Shown: positions 7,331 to 14,625, counted from the first letter of the stretch. The stretch: DNA of 16,230 nucleotides from Gammaproteobacteria bacterium (GCA_030829925.1 JAURNZ010000022.1:1-16230); one strand, 5' to 3'. Numbers and translations are program-made. Notes: generated by a model not told the origin, from the sequence alone.

Positions 7331-8122
7331 ATGTGGAATAATTTTATTTGGTCTTTAGTGATGCCGAGTAGTTGGCTACTATTTGCAATTATTTATGTTT
7401 TCTACTGTATTCAAAAAAGTAAAATTAAACAGGCCAAAGTTGTTTTAATTATTTGGATTTCCTTGGTTATGTTAATTTCTTTTGTGCCAATTGGGGATTG
7501 GTTGTTGGCACCTTTAGAAAACACATATCCGCTTAAACCTAATATTAAAAATCCAAAAGCAATTGTTTTATTGGGTGGCAGTGAAGATGTCATTCAATCG
7601 CAAGCTACAGGTTTATTGCATCTAAATTGGCATGGCACAAGATATATTACTACAATCAATTTGGCCAAAACTTACCCTAACGCAAAAATCATTGTTTCAG
7701 GTGGGGTGGGTCACATTAGGCATAAGTCATTAACTGAAGCATCGATTGCTAAAGATATCTTATTATCAGCTGGCATAGATGAAAAACGTATTATATTAGA
7801 AGATCAATCTCATACAACCATAGAGAATGCCTTATATACAAAACGTTTGTTGGACTCATTGAGTGAACAATCTCATGGATCAGTAATTCTGGTCACCTCA
7901 GCTTCACATATGCCTAGAGCAGTTGGTTTATTTTGTAGTGCAGGTGTTACCAATATAGTCCCATATCCAACAAGTTTTATCGCGAAAGAGACTATAAAAC
8001 GCCTGACTATAAATTTGCCAGTCCATTTATATGAACTTAATTTTGGGGCACACGAATGGGTGGGGTTATTAATTAACTGGTTTAAAAGCCGAACAGAACA
8101 TTTAATAACGCAAGGTTGTTAA
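7331..8122 (+). CDS. elyC: ElyC/YdcF-family DUF218 membrane protein, envelope biogenesis
   Basis: A 263-residue inner-membrane protein with two N-terminal transmembrane segments (about 5-27 and 36-54) followed by a DUF218 domain. Domain landmarks are KAIVLLGGSEDV, KIIVSGGVGH, EDQSHTTIENALYTKRLL and VILVTSASHMPRA, typical of the ElyC (YcbC)/SanA/YdcF superfamily. Length and topology match E. coli ElyC (about 259 residues), a factor linked to lipid-carrier (undecaprenyl phosphate) use and peptidoglycan assembly, which suits the glycan context. The biochemical reaction of the family is not firmly known. It lies 8 bases after galU and ends 10 bases from the convergent rfaH stop; no hairpin terminator is visible between them. 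Confidence 0.8.
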   Translation: MWNNFIWSLVMPSSWLLFAIIYVFYCIQKSKIKQAKVVLIIWISLVMLISFVPIGDWLLAPLENTYPLKPNIKNPKAIVLLGGSEDVIQSQATGLLHLNWHGTRYITTINLAKTYPNAKIIVSGGVGHIRHKSLTEASIAKDILLSAGIDEKRIILEDQSHTTIENALYTKRLLDSLSEQSHGSVILVTSASHMPRAVGLFCSAGVTNIVPYPTSFIAKETIKRLTINLPVHLYELNFGAHEWVGLLINWFKSRTEHLITQGC

Positions 8123-8132
8123 ATTTATATTT

Positions 8133-8621
8133 TTAAATGGCTTCTATTTTATCTTCTGAGGTAGTGATTTCTGTTTGGGTGCCTAAGATGTTAATCAATA
8201 TTTTAATACGTTCATTTGTATCCATACCAATGATTTTCCCAACCTGTCCCTCAAAACCGCCTTGGTTGATTCGAATGCTTGTGCCAGGTCGTAATTTATT
8301 AGGAAGTTGGATCTCAATGAATCCGTCCTCATTTTCTAATGCTTTAAGGCTATCTATAAATGAGCTAGGCAATGTTTGAGGTTTAAGTTTAGAAGACAGC
8401 AAAAGATTTTGTACGCCGCGTGTAGAGGAAATTGGTCTCCACATTTGATTGTCTTTAATTTCAACAAAAAGATACCTTGGGAAGAGTGTTTTAGTTACAG
8501 GGCTAGCGTTTAGTTTAAGTTTTTTTTGGTAACATGGTAAGTATACTGTAAACCCTTGTTGTTCAAGATGTGTTTTGGCAAAAAACTCTTTCTGCGCATG
8601 TGTGTAGACAACGGCCCACAT
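8133..8621 (-). CDS. rfaH: RfaH-like NusG-family transcription antiterminator
   Basis: At 162 residues it has exactly the length of E. coli RfaH. The NusG N-terminal domain shows WAVVYTHAQKEFFAKTHLEQ, TLFPRYLFVEI and SSTRGVQNLL, and the C-terminal KOW domain shows LRPGTSIRINQGGFEGQVGKI. RfaH paralogues travel with RNA polymerase after recruitment at an ops element and suppress Rho- and polarity-dependent termination in long LPS, capsule and secretion operons. It is RfaH-like rather than housekeeping NusG because of its short length, lack of the acidic NusG N-terminal extension, and position beside polysaccharide genes. A strong Shine-Dalgarno sequence (GGGG, seven bases before ATG), a perfect -35 (TTGACA) and a palindrome in the leader suggest separate control. 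It lies 66 bases downstream of the flippase gene on the same strand. Confidence 0.85.
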   Translation of the reverse strand: MWAVVYTHAQKEFFAKTHLEQQGFTVYLPCYQKKLKLNASPVTKTLFPRYLFVEIKDNQMWRPISSTRGVQNLLLSSKLKPQTLPSSFIDSLKALENEDGFIEIQLPNKLRPGTSIRINQGGFEGQVGKIIGMDTNERIKILINILGTQTEITTSEDKIEAI

Positions 8622-8640
8622 ACATATTCCCCTTTTGTTA

Positions 8641-8660
8641 TTAGCTTAGTTATAAGCTAA
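8641..8660. repeat. Perfect 20-base palindrome in the rfaH promoter/leader (possible operator)
   Basis: TTAGCTTA (8641-8648) and TAAGCTAA (8653-8660) are exact reverse complements separated by four bases. The element lies 19 bases upstream of the rfaH ATG. A perfect TTGACA (- strand, 8681 to 8676) lies just beyond it, so the expected -10 position for rfaH falls inside the palindrome, the usual place for a repressor site. It is not flanked by a T-tract on either strand, so it is unlikely to be an intrinsic terminator for the flippase gene. Confidence 0.55.
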
Positions 8661-8675
8661 CATAAAAAGCATTCT

Positions 8676-8681
8676 TGTCAA
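8676..8681 (-). promoter_or_regulatory. TTGACA -35 element, putative rfaH promoter
   Basis: A perfect sigma70 -35 hexamer on the - strand, in the 66-base gap between the flippase stop and the rfaH start. With 16-17 base spacing the -10 would be TAGCTT or AGCTTA, both poor and both inside the palindrome at 8641-8660. The promoter would therefore need an activator or be weak; a TATAAC lies at a longer 21-base spacing. Confidence 0.4.
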
Positions 8682-8687
8682 TTTATT

Positions 8688-10037
8688 TTACCTGATAAAT
8701 ATCTTTTTCTTTGGGAAGTATAAGTTAAAGGGTATGTGTTTTTTTGTCGTATATAATACTATTAATTCGTTTAATACCATTGAGATGCTAAAACCAAGCG
8801 CAATGCCTTGGATACCAAACTTTGTGAATAATAGAATAGAGAGCAATAATTGCATGAAGAAACCAATGAGGTCTATTTTTGTAAGTTTATTAATCAGGTC
8901 AGTGAAGCATAAAAGCAGTTGGTTGTAACCAAACAAACAACGTAATGTTTGACCCAAAAGGACTATGTTTAACATCATTACAGCATCGTTAGTTGTAAAA
9001 TCTTTCCCAAAGATTGATAGTATTTGTTCACTAAAGTAGAACAATATGAACGCTATTAAACAGGTGCATATAAAGTTAAGTGTGCTGCATTGTCGCCATT
9101 GACTACCAAATTTTTTTAGTGTTTGGCTAGTTTTCATTGCATCATTGATATCAGGTATAAAATCTACAAATATTGCACTTGGCACTAAACTTATGAATTG
9201 ACTGATCAAAAGTGCGACAGTAAAGAAGGCCAGAGAGTTAGTGTTATAAGCAAATATCCCTACTAAGATGACAGAAATATTGCTGTTTAAATTAAATAAT
9301 AACAGGTTTTTAGCGTGCAGTTTAGCATCACAGACCCATTGATAGCGAATTTCTTTCTGGTGAATACGATCTTTGATTTTAGAAAAAATTTCTGGTAGAT
9401 ATATGGCAATATATAAAGTTGATATTAAAGATACGAGTAAATAAGATCTAAATAAAACTCTAACAGTAATAAACTCATTGATTGGATCGACATGATAAAT
9501 CTTGTAATCAATTAAAAGAAAAATGATGGTTAGAATACTAAATGCCATGCCTTCTATAAAACGAGATACATTAGTTTTTTTATAACATCTAATAAAACTA
9601 GCATATAAGCGTATTAAAGCTAGAAAAGGTGCCGTTAAAAAAATAAAGGGTAGAAATTCAATATAAAACTCATCATAACCCCAAGAAAAAAGGTTTAATG
9701 GGTCTAAAGTAAAAAATAGAATAAAAGCAACAATGATTGAGCTAATTAGAGGTTTAGAAATATAATTAAGGTTCCAAGAAATATAGCGACCAATCTCTTC
9801 CTTTCTACGTTTAATAATTATGTCTCTAAAAGATTTCGCACTTGAATCACTGGTGCCTAAAAGAATCGAGAAACTTAATATGTTGATTAACCTTAAAGCT
9901 AAAGAAATATTTGCATAATGATCTATAGATAAATGCCTAGAAAGAATAATGTTAAGGATGCTATCTAGTAAAAGTATAAGTACATATTGAGCATAGTTAG
10001 ATGCAGAGTTTAATAATGTTTTATACAATGAGGGCAT
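8688..10037 (-). CDS. Wzx-like polysaccharide/oligosaccharide flippase (MOP superfamily)
   Basis: A 449-residue, strongly hydrophobic protein with about 12 predicted membrane segments arranged as in the PST/Wzx branch of the MOP exporters. The N-terminus (NYAQYVLILLLDSILNIILS) matches the first helix of O-antigen flippases, and the C-terminal helices end in LGFSISMVLNELIVLY plus a basic tail. Such proteins move undecaprenyl-diphosphate-linked repeat units to the periplasmic face of the inner membrane. Sequence is poorly conserved in this family, so substrate cannot be assigned, but the neighbouring precursor and initiation genes supply a coherent partner set. It is transcribed away from tRNA-Thr, possibly with rfaH following. 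Only a weak ribosome site (GGTG, 11 bases upstream) precedes the ATG. Confidence 0.75.
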   Translation of the reverse strand: MPSLYKTLLNSASNYAQYVLILLLDSILNIILSRHLSIDHYANISLALRLINILSFSILLGTSDSSAKSFRDIIIKRRKEEIGRYISWNLNYISKPLISSIIVAFILFFTLDPLNLFSWGYDEFYIEFLPFIFLTAPFLALIRLYASFIRCYKKTNVSRFIEGMAFSILTIIFLLIDYKIYHVDPINEFITVRVLFRSYLLVSLISTLYIAIYLPEIFSKIKDRIHQKEIRYQWVCDAKLHAKNLLLFNLNSNISVILVGIFAYNTNSLAFFTVALLISQFISLVPSAIFVDFIPDINDAMKTSQTLKKFGSQWRQCSTLNFICTCLIAFILFYFSEQILSIFGKDFTTNDAVMMLNIVLLGQTLRCLFGYNQLLLCFTDLINKLTKIDLIGFFMQLLLSILLFTKFGIQGIALGFSISMVLNELIVLYTTKKHIPFNLYFPKKKIFIR

Positions 10038-10063
10038 AATATCTTTGGCACCAAAATTTGTCT

Positions 10064-10140
10064 AGCAATAGAAAGATTTATAATAGCATAAACAAAAGTT
10101 TGTTTGTTTAAAAAAAATTTGCTATATTTATTCTATTGCT
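10064..10140. repeat. Nested inverted repeats in the divergent flippase/tRNA-Thr control region
   Basis: Three perfect inverted repeats share nearly the same centre (about 10100-10104): AGCAATAGAA (10064-10073) with TTCTATTGCT (10131-10140), ATAGCA (10083-10088) with TGCTAT (10120-10125), and TAAACAAA (10089-10096) with TTTGTTTA (10103-10110). The right outer arm includes the first three bases of the tRNA. The region is very AT-rich and separates divergent genes, so it may be an operator or extruding cruciform; base composition alone makes the smaller repeats less remarkable. Confidence 0.45.
10100..10128 (+). promoter_or_regulatory. Promoter for tRNA-Thr
   Basis: TTGTTT (10100-10105) and TATATT (10123-10128) are spaced by 17 bases. 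The predicted start near 10135 would leave a 5' leader of only about three bases before the mature tRNA end at 10138. The -10 matches five of six consensus positions. Confidence 0.55.
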
Positions 10141-10210
10141 GGCGTAGCTCAGTTGGTAGAGCAGCTGATTTGTAATCAGTAGGTCGTGGGTTCAAATCCT
10201 ATCGCCAGCT
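10138..10210 (+). tRNA. trnT: tRNA-Thr (anticodon UGU)
   Basis: A 73-base gene that folds into a full cloverleaf. The acceptor stem GCTGGCG pairs with CGCCAGC over seven bases, the D stem is GCTC/GAGC with loop AGTTGGTA, the anticodon stem GCTGA/TCAGT closes the loop TTTGTAA, and the T arm carries TTCAAAT. The anticodon TGT (10171-10173) reads ACA and, by wobble, other threonine codons. The discriminator base is T. The 3' CCA is not encoded (AACAA follows), so it must be added by the nucleotidyltransferase. Confidence 0.97.
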
Positions 10211-10218
10211 AACAAATC

Positions 10219-10551
10219 TTAACTTACACTTTCGTAAAATTCAGAAAAATCTTTCATAGATTGCAGAAAAGTCTCATAGCAAGGTGAGCTTATTTCTCCA
10301 GATTTAAGCTTTTTCTCAAAGTTTTTTGAAGCGCTTTGAACTTTAGTTGCGCCAGTATAAGCTGCGCCACCATGCATTTTATGAGCAATTTGAATTAGGC
10401 TGTCCATGTTTTTTTCTTGCCATGAATGCTCAAGCTCTGGGATGGTTTCTTTAATGTTTTCAATAAGTAATCCGCTCAATTCTTGAGCGAGGTCTTTGTT
10501 GCCATTGGCACGTTCAATAGCAATGTTCCAATCAAAAGAGTCATTATTCAT
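10219..10551 (-). CDS. Solitary Hpt (histidine phosphotransfer) protein, BarA/LetS-Hpt-like
   Basis: A 110-residue four-helix Hpt domain with nothing else attached. It begins FDWNIAIERANGNKDLAQELS and carries the phospho-acceptor motif IAHKMHGGAAYTGA, with His57 as the expected phosphorylation site; this version resembles the Hpt of BarA/LetS-type tripartite sensors. It would relay phosphate between a hybrid kinase receiver and a response regulator in the cytoplasm; the partners are not in the window. I start it at the ATG at 10551 because a TTG start at 10608 would add 19 residues unlike the family and would overlap the upstream gene. A TATAAA box (10565 to 10560) lies eight bases before the ATG, and there is no Shine-Dalgarno sequence. 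It follows the 441-residue gene by 49 bases and converges on tRNA-Thr, whose 3' end is 8 bases from its stop. Confidence 0.82.
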   Translation of the reverse strand: MNNDSFDWNIAIERANGNKDLAQELSGLLIENIKETIPELEHSWQEKNMDSLIQIAHKMHGGAAYTGATKVQSASKNFEKKLKSGEISSPCYETFLQSMKDFSEFYESVS

Positions 10552-10600
10552 AATATTTATTTTATAGTATTTTTTAATTTTTGTAAGGTGCTGTAATTTG

Positions 10601-11926
10601 TTACTCAATTGTAAATGACGGAATCATCGGGTTAGTAGTAGCGCTGCCATGTTGGGTTTCTGATAAATCTAAAGAAGTATATTTGGCTTGTTTTTTACTA
10701 AAAAAACTAAAAGAAGATAGGCTTTTACAAATACGCGCCATAAGACTCTGCTCGGGCTCTTCTTCATGTATTAAAGAACTTTGTAGGTGGTTGTCGATGC
10801 ACTCAATGAGTTCGTCATCAAATGCTCTACCATCATTATAACTGCTTTTTGTAATTGTTATCCAAGGTTTATCTTTATAATTAACACTGTTCCATTCATC
10901 TTGGTAATAATGAAAAAAGTCTGGGTCTATCAAATGACTTTCGGATGGTTTTCGGGGGAGTAAAATATGGACAGTTGGCACCTGTAAAGATTGTGTGCAT
11001 CCTAGTATGTTATATACATCACCAATGTTATCACCTGTCACGTAGATCTCTCCTCCCAAGCTTTCAATCCAGTTTATAATCATGGGTATTTTTTTGAGAG
11101 GTTCATCGTTTGAAAAAATGTACTGCTCATCTGCTTTGAGTGTTTCAAGACAACTTATAAAAGTGAATTTAGTGTTATAAGGTTTAAGCTTTTCAATAAT
11201 AATATTGCGCAAACCATCCCCTTTGTCTGGGAGTTCCAGGGTGACGGGGCTATCCATTAGAATAAAATGCAACTGTTCATTATTAACAATAGAGTATTCA
11301 TAAATAGATTTTAACCAATGTTCAATTAAATCAATCGGTAATATATTGCCATTGAAATGACCACCCAGCATGAAGCCAATAACTTTAGTTCCTTCGTTAA
11401 GGTGTTCTGTAGGTAGGTGGTTGCTTTGCGGCGTAAAACAATCAAAATCTCTTCTCATATCACTATAAATACCTATGAAATCGAAGATGCATTTAAAAGT
11501 TGTTTTTTTTATTGTAAATCGTTGTGAAATAATACGTTCTTTCCAATGTGGTAGGACGACTAAATCAATTTTGCAACTTGAGTTGCTCAAAGCCTCTGTG
11601 TAATCGTGACCAACCCAAATAAGCAACCATTTTTTACGCTCAAATGTATCTTTAATGGCCCTAGACATAGATGTCAGTGCTACCAACCCATCTTTACCAC
11701 TTGCGATACATATGGTTTGTCGTAAATGGGGCGTTTGTACAAATTCTTTAAGGTCGCCATCTCGATCTTTATGCAAGGAAATGGTCTCAAATATGCTCTT
11801 TTGTTTGATAAATGGTAAAACTCTTTCTCTGACCCCTTTCAATTGTTGAAGGTTTAATGCCTGAGGCTCATGCAGAGATTCCTCAGTTTCATTGTCTGGA
11901 TTGATTAAGAAAACAACGCGAAGCAT
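10601..11926 (-). CDS. Uncharacterised 441-residue protein with weak ELM1-like (Mito_fiss_Elm1) features
   Basis: I do not recognise this gene with certainty. The order of motifs resembles the bacterial ELM1-like family (GT-B-like fold): TICIASGKDG (71-80), LLIWVGHDYTEAL (101-113), KIDLVVLPHWKE (119-130), then a second half with KVIGFMLGGHFNGN (181-194), YIFSNDEPLKKIPMIINWIE (269-288), and EIYVTGDNIGDVYNILG (293-309) followed by VPTVHILLP. The pattern of a glycine turn after a beta strand, then a VTGDN-type site before a second strand, is typical of GT-B nucleotide-sugar folds. The last 60 residues (from about 385) are Ser/Glu-rich and look disordered. No signal peptide or membrane helix is visible. 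It is upstream of hpt on the same strand, divergent from the oxidoreductase gene. Function, and the match to the family, remain tentative. Confidence 0.75.
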   Translation of the reverse strand: MLRVVFLINPDNETEESLHEPQALNLQQLKGVRERVLPFIKQKSIFETISLHKDRDGDLKEFVQTPHLRQTICIASGKDGLVALTSMSRAIKDTFERKKWLLIWVGHDYTEALSNSSCKIDLVVLPHWKERIISQRFTIKKTTFKCIFDFIGIYSDMRRDFDCFTPQSNHLPTEHLNEGTKVIGFMLGGHFNGNILPIDLIEHWLKSIYEYSIVNNEQLHFILMDSPVTLELPDKGDGLRNIIIEKLKPYNTKFTFISCLETLKADEQYIFSNDEPLKKIPMIINWIESLGGEIYVTGDNIGDVYNILGCTQSLQVPTVHILLPRKPSESHLIDPDFFHYYQDEWNSVNYKDKPWITITKSSYNDGRAFDDELIECIDNHLQSSLIHEEEPEQSLMARICKSLSSFSFFSKKQAKYTSLDLSETQHGSATTNPMIPSFTIE

Positions 11927-12004
11927 AATTAAATACTATCATTTTATTTGATAAAGCTAAATAGTTGAGTTTCACGCATACTTTAAGCAAAGTTGACTAA
12001 ACAA

Positions 12005-12013
12005 TGTTATAAT
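12005..12013 (+). promoter_or_regulatory. Extended -10 promoter (TGTTATAAT) for the oxidoreductase gene
   Basis: TGT followed directly by a perfect TATAAT forms an extended -10 element, which can work without a good -35 (here AAGCAA). It ends six bases before the ATG at 12020, so the predicted transcript starts at about the first base of the start codon. A TTGACT at 11993 is too close (9 bases) to act as its -35. Confidence 0.5.
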
Positions 12014-12019
12014 ATTTAA

Positions 12020-13003
12020 ATGACTGAAAATGCTCACCCCAAAAAAATGCTTTCTGCCCAAATGATGAATTATGGGAGTTATGATGTTATAAAAATCAAT
12101 CAGGTTGTGACCCCAAATCTAGAATCTACTCATATCTTAGTTAAGGTGCATGGCTCAAGTATTAATCCTTTGGACTGTAAATTGAGAGAGGGTTTATTTA
12201 AGAGCATGATATTTGGCTCACTACCTAGGACTCTAGGTTTTGATATTGTTGGTGAAGTTGTGTCCATGGGTCCGCTCGTCAAACATTTCAGGATAGGTGA
12301 CAGAATCATTGCAAAGTCTATGTCATTGCCAGGTGGAGCTCATGCTGAGTATATTAATTTACCTGAGAGAGTGTGTGCTGTATTACCTGAGTCAATTGAT
12401 TTTATTACGGCTTCAGGTTTACCATTATCTGGTTTGACAGCTTTACAAGCACTCAGAGATCACCTGCATGTAAGGCCAGGTGATAAAGTTCTCATCAATG
12501 GTGCTGGTGGTGGCGTTGGTCATTTAGCATTACAGTTAGCAAAGATCATGCGTTCAGAAGTGACTGTAGTAGTTTCTAACAAACAGATTGAATGGGCAAC
12601 TTTATTGGGTGCTGATAAAGTTGTTTGTTATGGTGATGGTGTAATTGAAAGTTTAAAGACTAAATTTGATAAAGTTTTTGATGTGGCAGGGAATATCCCT
12701 AAGTCTGTTGCAAAGTCAATTATGAAGCCTAATGGTCGTTTTGTTTCAACTGATTTTTCTATTCAAAGTTCAATTTCTGATGTTTTTTCTAATGTTTTCC
12801 AGGGACAAAGTTTCAGTACAGTAATGGTTAGAAGTTCTAGAATGGACCTAGATTATTTGATTAATTTAGTTGTGCATCAACTATTAAGGGTACAAGTTGA
12901 TAAAGTTTTTGACTTTGTTGATATAGCTAAAGCACATCAATATATGACTACTCGTAGAGGCGTTGGCAAGGTAGTCATTCAATTTTCAGAAGCTAAGGCA
13001 TAA
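12020..13003 (+). CDS. Zinc-free MDR oxidoreductase, quinone oxidoreductase/zeta-crystallin-like
   Basis: A 327-residue medium-chain dehydrogenase/reductase. The GroES-like N-terminal half shows SSINPLDCKLREG (46-58) and LGFDIVGEVVSMG (72-84); the Rossmann half shows GDKVLINGAGGGVGHLALQLA with the NADPH-type loop GAGGGVG (161-167) and DVAGN. The structural and catalytic zinc cysteines of alcohol dehydrogenases are missing, as in NADPH:quinone/enone reductases. Substrate is unknown. The first ATG has no Shine-Dalgarno sequence; family members usually begin near the internal Met10 (MLSAQMMNYGSYD), so translation could start at 12047 instead. Divergent from the 441-residue gene, and its 3' end overlaps the convergent ABC gene by 25 bases. 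Confidence 0.88.
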   Translation: MTENAHPKKMLSAQMMNYGSYDVIKINQVVTPNLESTHILVKVHGSSINPLDCKLREGLFKSMIFGSLPRTLGFDIVGEVVSMGPLVKHFRIGDRIIAKSMSLPGGAHAEYINLPERVCAVLPESIDFITASGLPLSGLTALQALRDHLHVRPGDKVLINGAGGGVGHLALQLAKIMRSEVTVVVSNKQIEWATLLGADKVVCYGDGVIESLKTKFDKVFDVAGNIPKSVAKSIMKPNGRFVSTDFSIQSSISDVFSNVFQGQSFSTVMVRSSRMDLDYLINLVVHQLLRVQVDKVFDFVDIAKAHQYMTTRRGVGKVVIQFSEAKA

Positions 13004-14625
13004 TCTGTTGATTCGACATCCTTTATTTGAATGATTGTATCGTATAAAGTCTGATCTCTTTTTTGATGGCTGACAATGAAAATTTTCTTAATGTTAGGAT
13101 GCCTCATAAGGTTTGTCATAATCATGTGGTGTGACTTTTTATCAATGGCTGATAAAGCCTCATCCATAAGCCAGATAGGTTTGATGTTAAGAAGTGCTCG
13201 AGCAATGCTTAATTGCTGTTTTTGACCGCTAGATAAATGTTTGGTAAGAAAGTGAATGCCAACCTTTTCAATCCATAGACTGCATGCAGATACTTTGAAT
13301 ACATATGTTATATCATCATGTGTCAGATCTGGATCAGCAAGCTTTAGATTTTCATAGATGCTTAAGTTGGGATAAAGCATAGGTTCTTGTGAGATCAAAC
13401 ATAGCCATTGGTGCTTTTGTTCTAACGTTAAATCATTTAAATTAATCCCATCGACGTAGATTGCGCCTTTTTGAGGCGTGATTGTGCCATACATCAATTT
13501 CATTAGGGTCGATTTACCACTACCAGGTAACCCAGTGATCCCAATGACGTGTTGGGTTGATAGATGGATGGTTAATCCACTCATCAGCTGCCTTTGATTC
13601 TCATAGGAGAAATCCACTTTATGAAAGTAAATATGCGATCTATTACAGATAGATTTGTTATGAAAGACATGTTGTTTGCTTTTAATTTTAGCTAGCCACT
13701 TATATTTATTTAGCAAGCTTATGGCACTTTGTAAATCACACCAGCTCTGTCCAAGTGACCAAGCTTTATCAAGAGTGCTAATTAAAGTCATTATAATGAA
13801 AGATAGATCACCAATGAGTAAATGGTTCTTTTGGCTCAGCATAAGCAGTATAATCATAATGAAGACAATAATAGCAACCAGATCCATCACTAACCTAGCA
13901 AGGTTAATCATACGTATTAAGGCATTGCGAGATTTTATTTCATCTTGAGTATGGGTCGAAAAAAGAGTGAGTTTATAATGTATTTGTTTTGAGTGATAAA
14001 GCGGCGTATGGTCTTTAAATAAGTGATTGTAATGATCGATGAGTTTATTTTTTGCAAGGTTATGCGCCGTGCTTTTAGCGCTGATGGCGCTTTTTAAATA
14101 CCACATGATGCTTAATTGAAAGATAATATAGCCAAAGTATATAAAGAAAAATAAGGGATGTATGTGATAGACTTCAATGAGAATTAATGTAAATAACCCT
14201 AATGTTGGTAATATATTCCATATGAGAACGCTGTAGGCATATTCTACAGATTTCGACAAATCAATCGTCAACTGGGTCCAGCTGGAAGGTGTTTTTTTCG
14301 ACTTCTGAATAAGGTCTAAGTTTGCAATGGCATATAAAATAGATTCTCTAATGGCTTGAATGAAATTTGAAATGGGTAGGGCGCTAACAAAAATTTGTCC
14401 GCGTATGATTAATTTTGACAAACCCCAGGTGAGTGCAAGATATAGAGATTGTATTTGAAAATCATTCTTTGCATACAAAGCATTTAATAATTCTCGTGTA
14501 AACCAAGGAATTGAGACTTGGCCGACAATTAATGTTGTAGGGATAATTAAAATAGATAAAATAAGAACTGGATTTTTACGCCATGCAGGCCATATCCAAG
14601 TATAAAAAATAGTTAGCATAGACAC
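12979..14625 (-). CDS. ABC transporter, fused membrane and ATPase domains (half-exporter)
   Basis: A 548-residue type-I half-exporter that would work as a dimer in the inner membrane. The N-terminal part (about 1-295) has some five to six membrane segments. The ATPase part shows Walker A GLPGSGKST (365-373), the Q-loop at Gln413 (LISQEP), signature LSSGQKQQ (464-471), Walker B IWLMDEA (484-490) and the switch His520 in IVSHQ. All ATPase residues are intact, so it should be active. The membrane part is divergent and gives no substrate hint; lipid, peptide or glycolipid export are all possible. The start is GTG at 14625, or the ATG two codons on at 14619; neither has a strong ribosome site. It follows proS by 43 bases and may share its transcript. 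Confidence 0.9.
   Translation of the reverse strand: MSMLTIFYTWIWPAWRKNPVLILSILIIPTTLIVGQVSIPWFTRELLNALYAKNDFQIQSLYLALTWGLSKLIIRGQIFVSALPISNFIQAIRESILYAIANLDLIQKSKKTPSSWTQLTIDLSKSVEYAYSVLIWNILPTLGLFTLILIEVYHIHPLFFFIYFGYIIFQLSIMWYLKSAISAKSTAHNLAKNKLIDHYNHLFKDHTPLYHSKQIHYKLTLFSTHTQDEIKSRNALIRMINLARLVMDLVAIIVFIMIILLMLSQKNHLLIGDLSFIIMTLISTLDKAWSLGQSWCDLQSAISLLNKYKWLAKIKSKQHVFHNKSICNRSHIYFHKVDFSYENQRQLMSGLTIHLSTQHVIGITGLPGSGKSTLMKLMYGTITPQKGAIYVDGINLNDLTLEQKHQWLCLISQEPMLYPNLSIYENLKLADPDLTHDDITYVFKVSACSLWIEKVGIHFLTKHLSSGQKQQLSIARALLNIKPIWLMDEALSAIDKKSHHMIMTNLMRHPNIKKIFIVSHQKRDQTLYDTIIQIKDVESTDYALASEN

Noticed and set aside
10138..10230. Possible integration (att) site at the tRNA-Thr 3' end
   Set aside because: No second copy of the tRNA 3' end, integrase or phage-like gene is visible in the window.
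10552..10608. 19-residue extension of the Hpt protein from a TTG overlapping the upstream stop
   Set aside because: The Hpt fold begins just after the ATG at 10551; the extension is Lys/Tyr-rich, unlike family N-termini. It cannot be entirely excluded because the TTG overlaps the upstream stop.
11963..11998. Direct repeat AGTTGAGT / AGTTGACT, 28 bases apart, between the 441-residue gene and the oxidoreductase gene
   Set aside because: Only 7 of 8 bases agree and the short length is unremarkable without conservation data.
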